From Pleurotus ostreatus/Saccharomyces cerevisiae fusant (lineage: Eukaryota; Opisthokonta), in assembly GCA_024196135.1 (NCBI GenBank), contig JAMQCK010000023.1:1-64000 (forward strand): a DNA stretch of 64,000 nt, read 5' to 3'. Both the position numbers and the translations under genes were made by a program. The notes beneath the pieces are model-generated. The model had not been told where the DNA came from. It searched no databases and saw nothing but the letters and a program-made list of their open reading frames with translations. Position 1 is the stretch's first letter, and each line of letters begins with the position of its first letter. Below, in pieces: positions 1 to 10,606 of this stretch.

Positions 1-63
<63 letters not shown>
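1..63. repeat. Homopolymer C run at the window edge
   Basis: The first 63 bases are all C, and normal complex sequence follows immediately. No telomere-like hexamer is seen. The run directly abuts the truncated kinase gene. This most likely marks a contig end or a sequencing/assembly artefact and not a biological repeat. Confidence 0.9.
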
Positions 64-1631
64 AGAGAGGTGGAGGATACGCACGTTCCGGTGTTGCCGC
101 TGCGTGCGAGGGAGGGCGCGTTGAGCATATCGCGCGATGTGCCAAAGTCGGAGAGCATGGCGCGAGGGCTGTTGGACGCTTAGTAAGCCATGCTTCCGGG
201 TATAGGAATGTTGCCTACATGATTCGCCCGGCATCCCATGTCAGCAAGACGTTCCCCGGCTTCAAGTCGAGATGCAGTATGGACTTTGCATGCTGGACGA
301 TTGTTAGTCTGGTACTCTGACTCCGTAGCGATGATCCTCCTCACCAAGAACGCCAGACCTTCCACCACGTCCCCGAACAGACTTTTGACCTCCTCCGCGC
401 TCAGCAGATGAATCGCCTTCCACGCCGCCTCTCTCCTCCTCTTATCCCCCATCCCCATGCGCGCCTTGATCCTCTCGCGCTCATCCGGCGCCGCACGCTG
501 GAACGCACGGAATGCCTTAATTCGTGCCGCCCGCGACATCCTACTAACATCGAACTCTTCGACTGGCTCCTCAGACGCGGGGTCTTGGACTGGAGCGAAG
601 ACATCGGCGGGCGAGGACACAGGGTGAAAGTGGACATGTTTGACGGCTTTTCCTTGTCGGAGGTCGATGAGGTCGTCCAAGCTGCCGCCTTCTGCCCATT
701 GCATCAGGACGCTAGAGCGATGTCAGCTGACCGCAAGTGTGGTCAGATACTGCAGGCGCACTGGAGGGTCGGTATTCGGGGACCGAAGGGGGAGAATTGG
801 GCGGTCTCTAGCCAGGAGTGACTACGTGGTACGATTTAGCAAGATGATAGGATTTCGCGAGGCTGAGGGACATACTGATATGTGATGATGTTCGGATGGT
901 GCAGCTGCTCAAGCAAGCGGATCTACATGCAACGTCAAGAGGGTGAGGGGCGCAGTGGACGCACGCACTTGCCTCGCGCAAGGTCTTGAGGAGGTATTCG
1001 TGAGATTCACCGACCGCGATCTTCTTGACGGCAAAGTGACCCAGGGGATTACCATCTAGCATATGCTATGGACATGTCAGCATTGCGCACTCGTCTCGAG
1101 CACTGAGAAACGCACCTGGCACAGATACACACTCCCATTCGCACCCATCCCCAACTTCTCTTCCTCCTGGAAGAATGTCTTGAAGTAGCCCTCCGCCATC
1201 GCCTCTTTTGGGAACACGCGCGCCCCCGGTTCGTCCTCATCCTCTGGGTCACCGTCTGACAGCGCCGACCCAACGCTGGACGAGGACTCCGCATTCGCGA
1301 TGCTAAGCAGCTCAAAGTAGTTCGGCGCGCGCGCCGTCTGCCCATCCACCGCGCCGTCCGCGGACACAAACCGTTCATGCTCATCCGCCTCCAGATCATG
1401 GTGCTCCTGCACAAGCGGCTCAAAGCCCTCCGGCAGCTCCTGCCTGCAGTACGGACATCGCTGCGCGGCGAGGTCGACGGACGGGCGTATGGAGAGGGCG
1501 TGCGACCGCGGGTGGTAGAGCACGATCTGGTTGTCGTGCTGGAGGATGGGGCGCCATTCGGAGGCGGAGCTTCCGATAAAGGACACGACTGCGCGGGTGT
1601 TGGGGGTCTCCGGGGGGCTTACTGTAGCCAT
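64..1631 (-). CDS. IKS1: Iks1-type serine/threonine protein kinase, 3' end cut off
   Basis: N-terminus begins MATVSPPETPN at 1631. A cysteine pair (CPYCRQ, near residue 55) and an acidic linker precede the kinase domain. The glycine loop reads GMGANGSVYLCQ. After an intron (about 1114-1067) come the VAIK-like lysine in HFAVKKIAVGES, then VRLLEQLHHPNIITY, then MQWAEGGSLDDLIDLR. The catalytic loop is HLDLKPGNV and the magnesium loop is DFGTSRDM, just before a donor site near position 78. At least five introns. The HLD form of the catalytic loop (no HRD arginine), the N-terminal CxxC and the AEGGSLDDLI segment are as I recall for fungal Iks1. The C-lobe downstream of the activation segment is missing because the window ends. 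Start codon is the first ATG of the long first exon. Confidence 0.8.
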
Positions 1632-2177
1632 CGCTGGTCAAGGACGGCGCGGGGCGCGTGAATGAGGCAAGGCCCGAGCCGATGCCGATCGCGGTCCAGG
1701 CGAGACTACGAGATGAATTTCAGGTATCCGAGGCGCAGATGCTTCAGCAGTAGGCTGGGGAAGGAAGGGAGCAGAGGAGATGGTGGTAGGAAGTAAAGCG
1801 CAAACGAGGCCGGCGCGCGCAGCGTACGTACTGGACAATGCATAACCCAAACAGGAAGGCTTTCTTGCTTGACGTCATGAGTGGGATGCTCGAATGTGCC
1901 CGTCTTCCTCGCCCACGAGGCTCACGCTGGCCATTGTTCTTTCACCCTTTGACATTGCCCAGAGATTAACCCTACTTATCTATGAACCCTCCACAGAAGC
2001 AACCTTATTCTACAGAGAAGGAAATGCACCGATAACGCTTCCGGTGTCTTCGCCAGAGGATGACGGTCAGCCTTGCAGACCCAGGCGAGGCAGGCCCTAG
2101 CTGCCCCCAAGTCCTGAGTTGCAAGACCTTCCCGCCCTCCTCGACGTGTTCGCTACATGCATCCGCGCTGCTTGAGC
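1632..2177. other. Intergenic, 546 bp
   Basis: Lies between the start of the kinase gene and the 3' end of the CSP-like gene, both on the minus strand. It should hold the kinase promoter and the terminator of the CSP-like gene. I see no convincing ORF, RNA gene or repeat in it. Confidence 0.5.
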
Positions 2178-3330
2178 TTAGAGGTTGACGGGCCGTCCCT
2201 GGTCATCGATGGGCTGAACGCTGGCGAAGTTCTGCAGCGTGCTCGTCAGAACTTGGAGAGGGAGGAAAAGGGTGATGGGACTCACCGTCGTGATCCCGAA
2301 GACCGCGTTGAACGCGTCCGCCTGGGCGCCCGTCTTCGCCGTCTTGCCATCAGCCGCGCTGCGAGCGGTCTGACACAGGTCCTTTGCAGCTTGGTTGGCC
2401 TTGCACGAGTTGGTGAGCTGGTCGCAGACGAATTGACTGCAATATCATCATCAGCATCACACTCTTCCTGGTCAAGTCGCACTGGACACGCACGAGATAA
2501 TGTCAATCGCCTGCGCTGACCCGTGGTTGAAGGAAGTCTTGTCGGTCGGCTGGAACGACGTTTCCCTCCTGCCATCGAACCCAGCGGCAAACTCGATCTG
2601 CGGGACCGAGCAGCTGCCGAAGCTCGCGCCGCCGAGGTTGCCAGAGGAAGAAGAGGCGGCTTGTGTCGTGGCGGCGCTCGCGGCGGCAGAGGTCGTAGCG
2701 CTTGAGCCAGTGCCCGAGCCAGAGTTACTTGAGCCGGTAGAGCCACCGCTGGGCGCAACGGCCTTGATAGCGGAGAAGTTCTATGTGAATGTTTGTCAGT
2801 ATGTGGTGTACAGAGCGAGGGAGAGATAAGCAAAAACTGACCGTCTTCAACCCAAAGACCGCATTGAAGGCGTCGGCTTGGGCCCCTGTGCCCTCAGGCT
2901 GCTGCTTCGCTGCTGCCGCCGCCTTCGCACAGTTGTCGAGCGCCGTCTGGTCCGCGCCGCACGAGGTCAACGTATCGCAGATGACCTTCGTCACGGTCGC
3001 GATGTTCAGCGCGGAGCCGCGGTCGTAGGAGCCTGGTGTGCATATACATCAGCATCACATCTCATACTTGCTAAACAAAGGGAGGAACATACGGCGGTTG
3101 ATAGGCCTAAAGCTCGTCTCCGTGCGCCCGTCGAAGCCGGTGTTGAACGAGATCTCAGGCTTCGTGCACGAGCCGAAGGTGCCCACCGAGTCCGCGCGGG
3201 CGACCAAGGCCGCAGGGGCAGGCACGGGCACGGCGGGCACGTCCCGCTTGAACCAATGCGAGCGGCCCTCGACCATCGAGGGGCAAGATAGGAGGGAGAG
3301 GACGGCGGTGAAGAGGATGGGGGACAGCAT
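2178..3330 (-). CDS. Secreted fungal protein with two tandem CSP-like domains
   Basis: Starts MLSPILFTAVLSLLSC, a classic signal peptide, followed by a likely dibasic processing site (FKRDVPA). Two homologous ~100-residue domains follow. Each has GSC.xP.I.F..GFDGR.ETSF, a GSA..I segment, CDxLT with spaced cysteines, and TGAQADAFNAVFG. They are joined by a Ser/Thr/Ala-rich linker (SSNSGSGTGSSATTS). The protein ends in DDQGRPVNL. Four introns; the one after each FG..T sits at the same place in both domains, the second repeat continuing NFASVQ. Fungal proteins of this type are commonly labelled circumsporozoite-like, which is a naming accident with no link to malaria parasites. Function unknown; an extracellular or wall location is inferred. 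Expected Cys pairs are conserved between the two halves. Confidence 0.8.
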
Positions 3331-4631
3331 CGTGGTAGCGGATTATAGGATGATGATGATGATGATGTTCTTGAAGATCGACAATGGACGATAGACCGAA
3401 AAACGAGAGTCGGCTGAAAGCGAGCGAAAGGACGAGCGTGGGGCGAAGGCGACACCTGGTCCGGGGAAGCGAAAGGGTACAGACGCGCGGCGTCAGAAGA
3501 ACGAAAGTGTGCGGGAGCGAAGGGAAGGGGAAGGGGCCAAAACTCCAAGGGGGCCGGAAAGACGAAGGGCGAAAGACGTGAGGGAGGGGGAATCGATGCG
3601 TGAGGGCGCGCTATATAGGTAGGGCCGCGACGGAACCACAGCAACGGATCCCGACGCGAGATCAGAGTGAGCGGTCAGGCACCGAGGCATGGTGGGCCTC
3701 GGAGACGGGAGTTCTGGTGCCTGTCATCATCCGGGAGCCGTTGATAATGCGACGGTGGGCGAGTGAGGAGGGCCGGTTCCTCGATTTCGTCGAATACGTT
3801 CCCTTCGAGGACTTGCGCAGTTCGTGTCTTGCCAAAGTCCAAGGAGGTCCTGCTCCTCCTCCTGGGACGCCTCTCAGCTCGACTTCTCTCTTCTTTATCT
3901 TATGCGGACTTACCCATCTCGTCCATGCGGCCCTCGGTTCGTCCGCCTGGCAACCGGACCATTATTCATCAAAGAGCCCGCTACCGGTGCATTGCTTCCC
4001 AAGAATATAACAACACTCACTGGCCAAGACGATGTCGTTGGTAAGTCTCCCGCGGCAGCCGTACGTCGTTGAAGGCCGCTGAGGTTGCGTTGAATTCGGA
4101 AGCTCTTCGACAAGAGGCCAAGGACGTCGTCGATGATGAGATGGTTCGCTCGGCCCGATCCGTCCTACCTTGTGATAACGCCGTTCAACTTAGCGGTAGT
4201 GATTCACTGTCGTTCGCAGGTATAGCTCTTCTAGCTATAGCGCTTCCGTCATGAAGCAGGGACGAGGTATGAAGGTACTGGCTGCACCGTTACCGAAGAT
4301 TGCCAATTAAAACGCATGAACATGAATGAAGGTCGAAGATCCTCGTCGTACATGGCCTGAAAATGTCAGCGAGGGCAGCTGAGAACAAGGTACTCACCAG
4401 AGTCATGGAAGGAAGCGTCGAGGTGAAAAGAACTCAATGACATAGCTAAAGATGCGATCGCACAAAAGTGGATAGATGGTACAGCGAAGAGAGCGGTTAC
4501 ACATATTACAGACGTTGTCGGCAAGTCATCTGGCGTGGGTCTTGCCCACGCGCTATCGAAAAGCGTCCGGCAGGCGACATGTGCGAGGAAGACGAGTACC
4601 CTGCGCAGGGTGAGCGGATTTTCAACCTGAA
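3331..4631. other. 1.3 kb without a confident gene
   Basis: Upstream of the secreted-protein gene and downstream of SmF. Plus-strand fragments exist, but none starts, splices and stops convincingly. One is at 4069-4254 and ends in a hydrophobic stretch (SLSFAGIALLAIALPS). Another, around 3900-4040, contains RLATGPLFIKEP in an open frame. They could be pieces of a decayed or unrecognised small gene. No tRNA or repeat seen. Confidence 0.4.
3611..3617 (-). promoter_or_regulatory. Possible TATA box of the secreted-protein gene
   Basis: The minus strand reads CTATATAG about 280 bp upstream of the ATG at 3330. It would suit a long 5' UTR. Pattern match only. Confidence 0.3.
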
Positions 4632-5109
4632 CTATGCGGCGGGGGCTTCTCGTGGTGCTTCTCTGTAAAACATACAAATCAGTTGGGCGATGCAGACATT
4701 GAGGAGAGCGACTTATTATGTAGAGCACATTGTTACATCTAAAGGAAAAGGGTAAGGGTAAAGTCAGTAAAGATCAGAGATCGCGGGGATAGCACACGAA
4801 CCTGATGAAAACCTCCCCAAGCGTGCCATTCGACTGGCCATCCTGAAACTCTTCCGTGTTTGCCAGCTACGATACCACGTCAGAAGCATGGCATGCAAAA
4901 TTATGTGGCAATCTACCTGAAGGTTCATATACCCATCCGTGCTGACGAGGAAACCCTTGTACTCCAACCCCCACTTTAGCCGCACAAATACCGGCTTCCC
5001 CGTGAGCTCCTGCAAAAACGGCTTGGGGTTGACCGGGTTGACCTAGACGATATCACGCTCAGCACCGGCAGCGACGACGAGCAGGACGCGAGGGGCGACG
5101 CACCGACAT
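4632..5109 (-). CDS. SMF1: Small nuclear ribonucleoprotein F (SmF), Sm core of spliceosomal snRNPs
   Basis: Reads MS (two codons), an intron, then [42 protein letters not shown], an intron, [26 protein letters not shown]. This covers Sm1 (KW..EYKG.L, DGYMN) and Sm2 ([11 protein letters not shown]) of SmF, one of seven subunits of the Sm ring on U1, U2, U4 and U5 snRNA. About 84 residues, normal for the family. The last intron and final ~10 residues are uncertain. A short final exon giving APREAPAA and a stop at 4632-4634 is the best reading, using the GT at the end of CTCTACATAATAA. Start near 5109 is set by the two-codon first exon with donor GTGCGT. Only ~125 bp separates it from the divergent NC2-beta gene, so the two probably share a promoter region. 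Confidence 0.87.
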
Positions 5110-5234
5110 GGCTGTTGAGATCAAACAAGGACGCGTCGACCAAACGGATTTGGAAGCGGCCCGATCGCCCTCCGCTTTGTCTCCCGCCTCCATCCCGACC
5201 GCCCGGGGCACCCACCCCGTACACGCTCACCACC

Positions 5235-5880
5235 ATGTCTGATAATGAGGGCCATAGCGGGGGAATCCCCGGTGATGATGATCTCTCGCTCCCGAAGGCG
5301 ACGGTGGCGAAAATGATTACTGGTACGCGTCCGTGGCGCTAGGCTTGCGCGCCATCGCTCATGCATTGCACGCGTAGAACTCCTCCCGAATGATATAGTC
5401 TGCGCGAAAGATACGAGGGACCTTGTTATCGAGTGCTGTGTCGGTGAGTGGACGCGCTCTGAGCCGATGTGCGGCGTTTGTTGACCGTACTGCCTAGAAT
5501 TCATCCACCTACTGTCCTCCGAGGCCAACGACGTGTGCGAGAAGGAGTCCAAGAAGACCATAGCACCCGAGCACATCATCAGTGCACTGAAGGTGAGTGC
5601 AAGCCATGCAGACTGAGTGAACCGGGCTAATCAAGCTCGCAGACGCTTGGCTTCGACTCCTTCACAGCAGAAGTCGAGGACGTACTCAAGGACCACAAGC
5701 AAGCACAGAAGGTGCGCCGTATCCTCCTTCCCCCTTGTCCCCATCTCATATCCTCCCTAGGAACGCGAAAAGAAGGTGTCCAAGTTCGAGAACTCCGGCA
5801 TGACCGAAGAGGAACTCCTCGCCGCTCAAGAAGAGCTCTTCGCCGCCAGCCGTGCCAAGTTCCAGTCGACAGCACAATGA
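5235..5880 (+). CDS. NCB2: Negative cofactor 2 beta subunit (Dr1), TBP-binding histone-fold repressor
   Basis: Five exons encode about 145 residues. MSDNEGHSGG and LSLPKATVAKMI open the histone fold. Next come LLPNDIVCAKDTRDL, CCVEFIHLLSSEAND, KKTIAPEHIISALK and LGFDSFTAEVEDVL. The C-terminal KKVSKFENSGMTEEEL tail is typical of Dr1. With NC2-alpha it forms a histone-fold dimer that binds TBP on promoters and modulates pre-initiation complex assembly. Introns have clean GTACGC/GTGAGT/GTGCGC donors. Length matches yeast and animal Dr1. It stands divergent to SmF with a very short shared upstream region. Confidence 0.93.
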
Positions 5881-6045
5881 TCATGATCATGACCACGATG
5901 AACCCCTTCTTCTTGCATCTGCGTTCTCTCTGCGTCTGCTATCATTATTCCCGGACTGTAAATTTAGCATCTTGCGTCCCCTGTATGTACACATATTCTA
6001 ATGCCTTTCCCCCTCGTGCCGCCGACGCAGCTCCGCGAGTCGTTT

Positions 6046-7435
6046 TTATGGCGATTCGCCGTTCCACAGTGTACTGTTCTCGGTGACCTCCATGTGCGGT
6101 AGGCCGAATTGCTGGATGATGAAGGATGCGGAGACTGACGCATAGTAGGTCGCTGGACGCATGGCGGAGTCAGCTTCGATGCAACATCCATCCTACTTGA
6201 ATGCGCGAGCCCACCTTCATACACGTCCCCCTTGCACTTGATGAGACCCGCCCCCAGGCCGCCTAGGAACGAGTTCCCACCACCAGTGACATCCGCCACG
6301 TCCTTCTGGTCTTGCCAGTACGCTTCGATCCATCTCCCTCCCTTGTCTCTTGTCAGGACGTACGCCCCGAGGGCTCCGCTGCGGATGATAACGGCTCCCT
6401 CCCCTGCCTCGCCGATGCCATAGTTGAGGAACTTGGCTGCTGCCTGCTCGACACTTTCTCTTGTTGGTGTACCGGGCATCGACAGCAAGCACTGCGCTTC
6501 CTCTGCGTTTGGGCTAGGAAATTGTGAATTTCGTTCGCCTGGCTTACGTTGTTCGAGACCGCGCACCTCAATATCGAGATTGACGGCAACACCTTGATGA
6601 GCGAGGGCAGCTCCTCGGGCACACATCTGTTCTGTACCTCCGTCAGAAATGTGTGCTCTTGCCCCTCCTCTCCCGGCCCAGAAGACGGGTCGTTCACTTA
6701 CCGGTATCGGCTCGTATATTGTCGTCGGATGCCAGTCTGGCGTCTCCCGTACTTCCGACATGATGACGGATGCGCGGGTCGGGGAGCAAATGAAGTGGAG
6801 GATCTCTGGCTGCTCGATACGCGTGCCTCGTAGGTCGCGCGGGGTGATGCGGATGCGTGGGGTAAGGTACTCGAAGCTAAGGGTATGATCGTTAGCCTAG
6901 TGCGAAGTAGCGGTGGAGATCGAGGTTGCGGGGTCGGTGCTTTGGTAGCGGAGGGTGTCGACGTAGTCGAGAAGGCAGAAGTAGAGCAGGACGCCAGAGC
7001 TGCATACGCACCCTCTGTATTCCCCCTTGTATATGTTCAGCGCGCGCGTCGTCAGTGCGTCGGGCTGATCGCGGTAGAGCCACATCTCCTCGCCATACGC
7101 GTTCAGCTGCCCCTCGATGTGTCCTGGCCAGTCCTTCCCCTTGTCGACGACCATGCCGAGCTGCGAGGGCGGGAGCCTGTATGCACATTGTCAGTACACT
7201 GCATGAGGGTGTAAACATGGGATGCACCATATCCTCGCACCCACTGCTGCGTAGGTTCCGCCGCCGCCGATCTGAGGCTCTTCATGAGATTGCAATTCGA
7301 GTAGTATTGTGATTCACGCACCTGACTATCCCCCTTCTTGTCCGCCGAAGGCTTTCCCTCATCATCCTGATACGTGAACTCGTCGATGATGAACATCCCG
7401 AGGGTCACGAAGCGCGCATCGTCGGGGAGGCTCAT
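6046..7435 (-). CDS. MAK32: Mak32-like protein of the PfkB sugar-kinase fold
   Basis: Begins MSLPDDARFVTLGMFI, then (after an intron) IGGGGTYAAVGARIW, LPPSQLGMVVDKGKDWP, YLTPRIRITPRDLRGT, and later SPNAEEAQCLLSMPG and VIIRSGALGAYVLT. The C-terminal nucleotide-binding signature reads DVTGGGNSFLGG. The gene ends FIIQQFGLPHMEVTEN...WNGESP and a stop at 6046-6048. At least six introns. The order of blocks fits fungal Mak32 proteins, PfkB-like proteins named from maintenance of the yeast killer virus. The usual PfkB catalytic aspartate in GAGD is replaced by asparagine (GGGN), so true sugar-kinase activity is doubtful. Start chosen at the first ATG preceding the conserved FVTLGMFIIDEF block. Confidence 0.8.
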
Positions 7436-7798
7436 TCTGTGGCGCGAGACACCGAAATGCGGTGCGAGACGCTGGTATGTGATGCGAAGCCAAGAGGGTC
7501 CCGTCGCCCCAGGCAGAAGTCCTCGATCTCGTGAGCGCAAGAGCCAGAGCAAAAGAGTCTGCGGTCTCGGCGACGGCGGCGGCCATGGTGTTTATCGTCT
7601 AGAGCCCGCCCGATCCCGCGATAACTGGGCGATAACCGCGTGGTGTGACTGGCCGCGGCGGGCCGGCGAGTGTATTCCCAAAGCGGAACAATAGAAAAAA
7701 CATTTGCGGCACAATCAATGTCGTCTGAGGGTGCTCAAAAGGATACAGTGCACGGAGGGTGGGTTAATTTACACTTTGATAGATCGGCATCCATCTGG

Positions 7799-9807
7799 CT
7801 ACATCGGCTCGTCTGCGAGTATTCTGTCTCCTTCCGAATGCAGCGCACGTATCAACATGTAGCGGCGAACGAAGCTCATGGCAGGTGTAGCTTCTTGCAG
7901 CAGTGCAAAAAGTTCCTTCAGACTCCAGTGGCTTACTGCAAGCAGCGCGCCGAGGCTACCGATGCCTGCACGATCCAAATCGTCGAGGAAGGCAGACAGA
8001 TCGTGCTCCCTCTTGGCGAGGAATTTGGCCGCGGAAACCTGCCACAGGTCAGGGCGTGCGTCTAGCCTTGCCTTGTACAGGTCAGCGTCACTCAAGCCGT
8101 TTTCAAAGCAGGGGAGCGCGACTCACCCTGAGAGGCGAGCGTTGCGGAACACCGTGTAGGCTCGACTTGATGCCCCGGATGAGCACGTAGCGCTCGACAG
8201 CTGTCAGCTCCGGAAGGAGCTCCATGAACATCTCATGGAGATCCTCTACGCTCCAAGGTCGCAAGCTAGCGATTTCCTGCGAAGTTACGAGCCCTACACC
8301 AGCCAGGACACCAGCGCGCGTGGACAAGTCGTGGTCGAGGGCGCCGTAGAACCACGCGCCGAGGGCGGGAGATGAGGCGTTTGACGGTCCTGCAGGTTCC
8401 TCCCGATAATGAGCTATGAGTGCGCGTGTTGCGTTCGTACCCGAGCGTTGTATTGCGCCGGAAAGGCGCGCGAGGGCCTTTTTCAAGATAAATCGGTGGA
8501 GGGGCTTCATATCTGGCACTACGCCCTTCAAGACGTTTTCGACCTCAACGCTTGTCCATCCAGATATTACGACGATTGCCCCGAGGTCCCTGAGCCCCGC
8601 GCCCTCGATCATGGGTAGATACTGTGAGCAGTCTATTGACAACCGCGAGAGGAATCCCCGTATAGGGCTTCGTCTGACCTCTGGCACCTCGTCCAGTTGC
8701 ATCTACATTCACGTAAGCCACAGCGCCCTTGTACCGTAAAAATCACGCGTACCCGCATTGGACTCTTCACAACACCGCCATTGGCAGACATGGTCTTGAT
8801 GCGCCGGGATAGTTCATAACGCTCGATATATAGCAGTTGGGGCATCGCCTCCGCAAGGGTAAACAAGAGATCCATTGTCGCCCAGTTGCGCAAGGGATAC
8901 ACGTCTCGCGCCGTGCCAAGATCGCACTGTGCGAGAGCCGGACCATGAGCAGACAGGTCGAAGTCGAGGTTCGCGAGAAATTCCGTGGCAAAGCGCTGCT
9001 GGCGAGACTGCAGCGGGCGTGCGCCGGATGCTGTGTTCGCGCGAAGGGGTTCATGATGGCCAGCCGACTCTGCCGTGTCCATTGCATCGCTGTCGGAGTC
9101 TGAAACCTCCGGAACGGGCCCCCCTGACACTGGCTGTGAGAGAGGCAGGTCGTCGCATGCCTGCTATGGAAGCCTGTGAGTGCATCGATCAAGCTGGTCG
9201 ACATTGTTCTCACCTCGGATTCGGCCGGCGTCCTTCTGGCCAGCAACCGTCGCCTCTTCCTCGAGCACGTTTCCTCGACAGAACGACCTTGATCGACTAT
9301 CGTAGGTCCTGGCGGTGGCGAGTCCTCCAATGATGTTAGGTCAGAGTCTGTATTTCCCGTCTCTTCCTGTTTCGCCTCGTTCGAATGCTGTGATTTTAGA
9401 GGTCCCGTCATCCTCAGCTGCGGCCATATACGACTGTCACTCACTTTACGCCTCTTGCTGTACGCGGCTCGCTCGGAGACGGGCGTATGGGGTACTTGAT
9501 TGCCCTGATAGTCAGAGAATGAGCACGTGAGTACGATGGCTTGCGAACAGACTATCGAGGGACGCACCCAGGGTGGCGGATACTCTCGTCTAATGTGGTC
9601 ACTGATGAACTCAATATCCCGCGTCACGTCGTCCGGGTCTGCACGATTGTTCTCGATGTATGAGTTGATCGTACCACGGCTTATGCCCGTCATAACTTGT
9701 ATATCCAGCCAGCCCAGTTTGCCGATGGTGTACAACCAGCGAACGTCGGCTCTGTCACCGCGCGTGTAACAGTTTCGTCTTCCATCGCCGCTTGTGGAAG
9801 TCAGCAT
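7799..9807 (-). CDS. Unknown HTH plus four SAM-like modules, family copy A
   Basis: Not a recognised gene. An N-terminal helix-turn-helix (YTRGDRADVRWLYTIG, then DIQVMTGISRGTINSYI) is followed by DDVTRDIEFISDHIRREYPP and a basic, Ser/Asp-rich linker (RKRRRLLARR; VSDSDSDAMDTAE). Four homologous helical modules come next. D1 has FLANLDFDLSAHGPAL and CDLGTARDVYPLRNW. D2 has QLDEVPE, DLGAIVVISGW and PLHRFIL. D3 has YGALDHDLSTRAG and VEDLHEMF..LLPELTAVERYVLIRGIK. D4 has PDLWQVSAAKFLAKRE and LGALLAVSHWS. D2 and D3 share one exon; introns lie after D1 and D3 in phase 0. Stop at 7799-7801. The start given is the first ATG of the HTH exon, but an upstream exon (see the region after it) may exist. Lies directly downstream of copy B, same strand. 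Confidence 0.75.
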
Positions 9808-10606
9808 CTCAAGGCCCCAAACAGGATACTCTCACGTACAAGTAACGTCGAAGCGGGTTGCGACCTGCGGGGTCGTACTGAATGAATTCAAGCTGGCCTG
9901 CGTCTCGAGCCATATCGCCTGGACGTGCCGGATTTGCGCGTGAGGTTGTCTGATGGGTGTCGATAGGAATGATATTGTGCGGCGCCATTGGTAACGCTGC
10001 CGTATAGTAGACAATCTTTGGGAGTGTGGAAGTGGAGGGAGACCTAAGGGAAAGAGGGCGACGTCAGGGTAGGAGTCAAGAGGCGCGAAAGTAGGTACGG
10101 TACCAGCGAGTGTCATAAGACCGCGCTCAGAAACGACACGTGTATGCCGCACAATTTCGTTGAATAGGACGAAGACGGGCAGTCTGATATGCACGGAAAC
10201 CTGGAGTAGGGAGGTAACGCGGCCAGAAGTCATACCGCACCCACTGTATTACTAACAATGAGAACGCGTGAACCGACTTCGAAAGATGTCAGAGCTGAAG
10301 GGGCCTTTACCAGTGACGAGACAGATTCGACAGAGGAAATGACTGAGCCCGGAATGCACAACTGGTTGCGCAAAGGTCAGCCGATCCATTTCCGACGGAG
10401 TGATAGAAAGAGCCTCTTTTCAGGTCACTCGGCGTAATCGTGGCGATACATGCGCGTCCAAACAGCGGGTTTTCGTCATAGCTTTATTTCAATAACAGAA
10501 AATCTACACGCGCATGCGTCAGAATTCCCGTCAAGAAGAGAGGACTATGGGACTCACCTATACAGTATAGTACGAATGGGAACAAACTGGACGACAGAAC
10601 GTTGGC
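9808..10606 (-). other. Gap upstream of copy A, possible missing 5' exon
   Basis: A 133-codon open frame on the minus strand (9832-10233) runs into a consensus splice donor, GTACGTGAG, at about 9842. That donor lies ~40 bp before the HTH exon of copy A. Copies B, C and D all have an extra N-terminal disordered exon, so this could be the first exon of copy A, though intron phases do not fit cleanly. It also holds the terminator of copy B. Nothing else seen. Confidence 0.35.
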
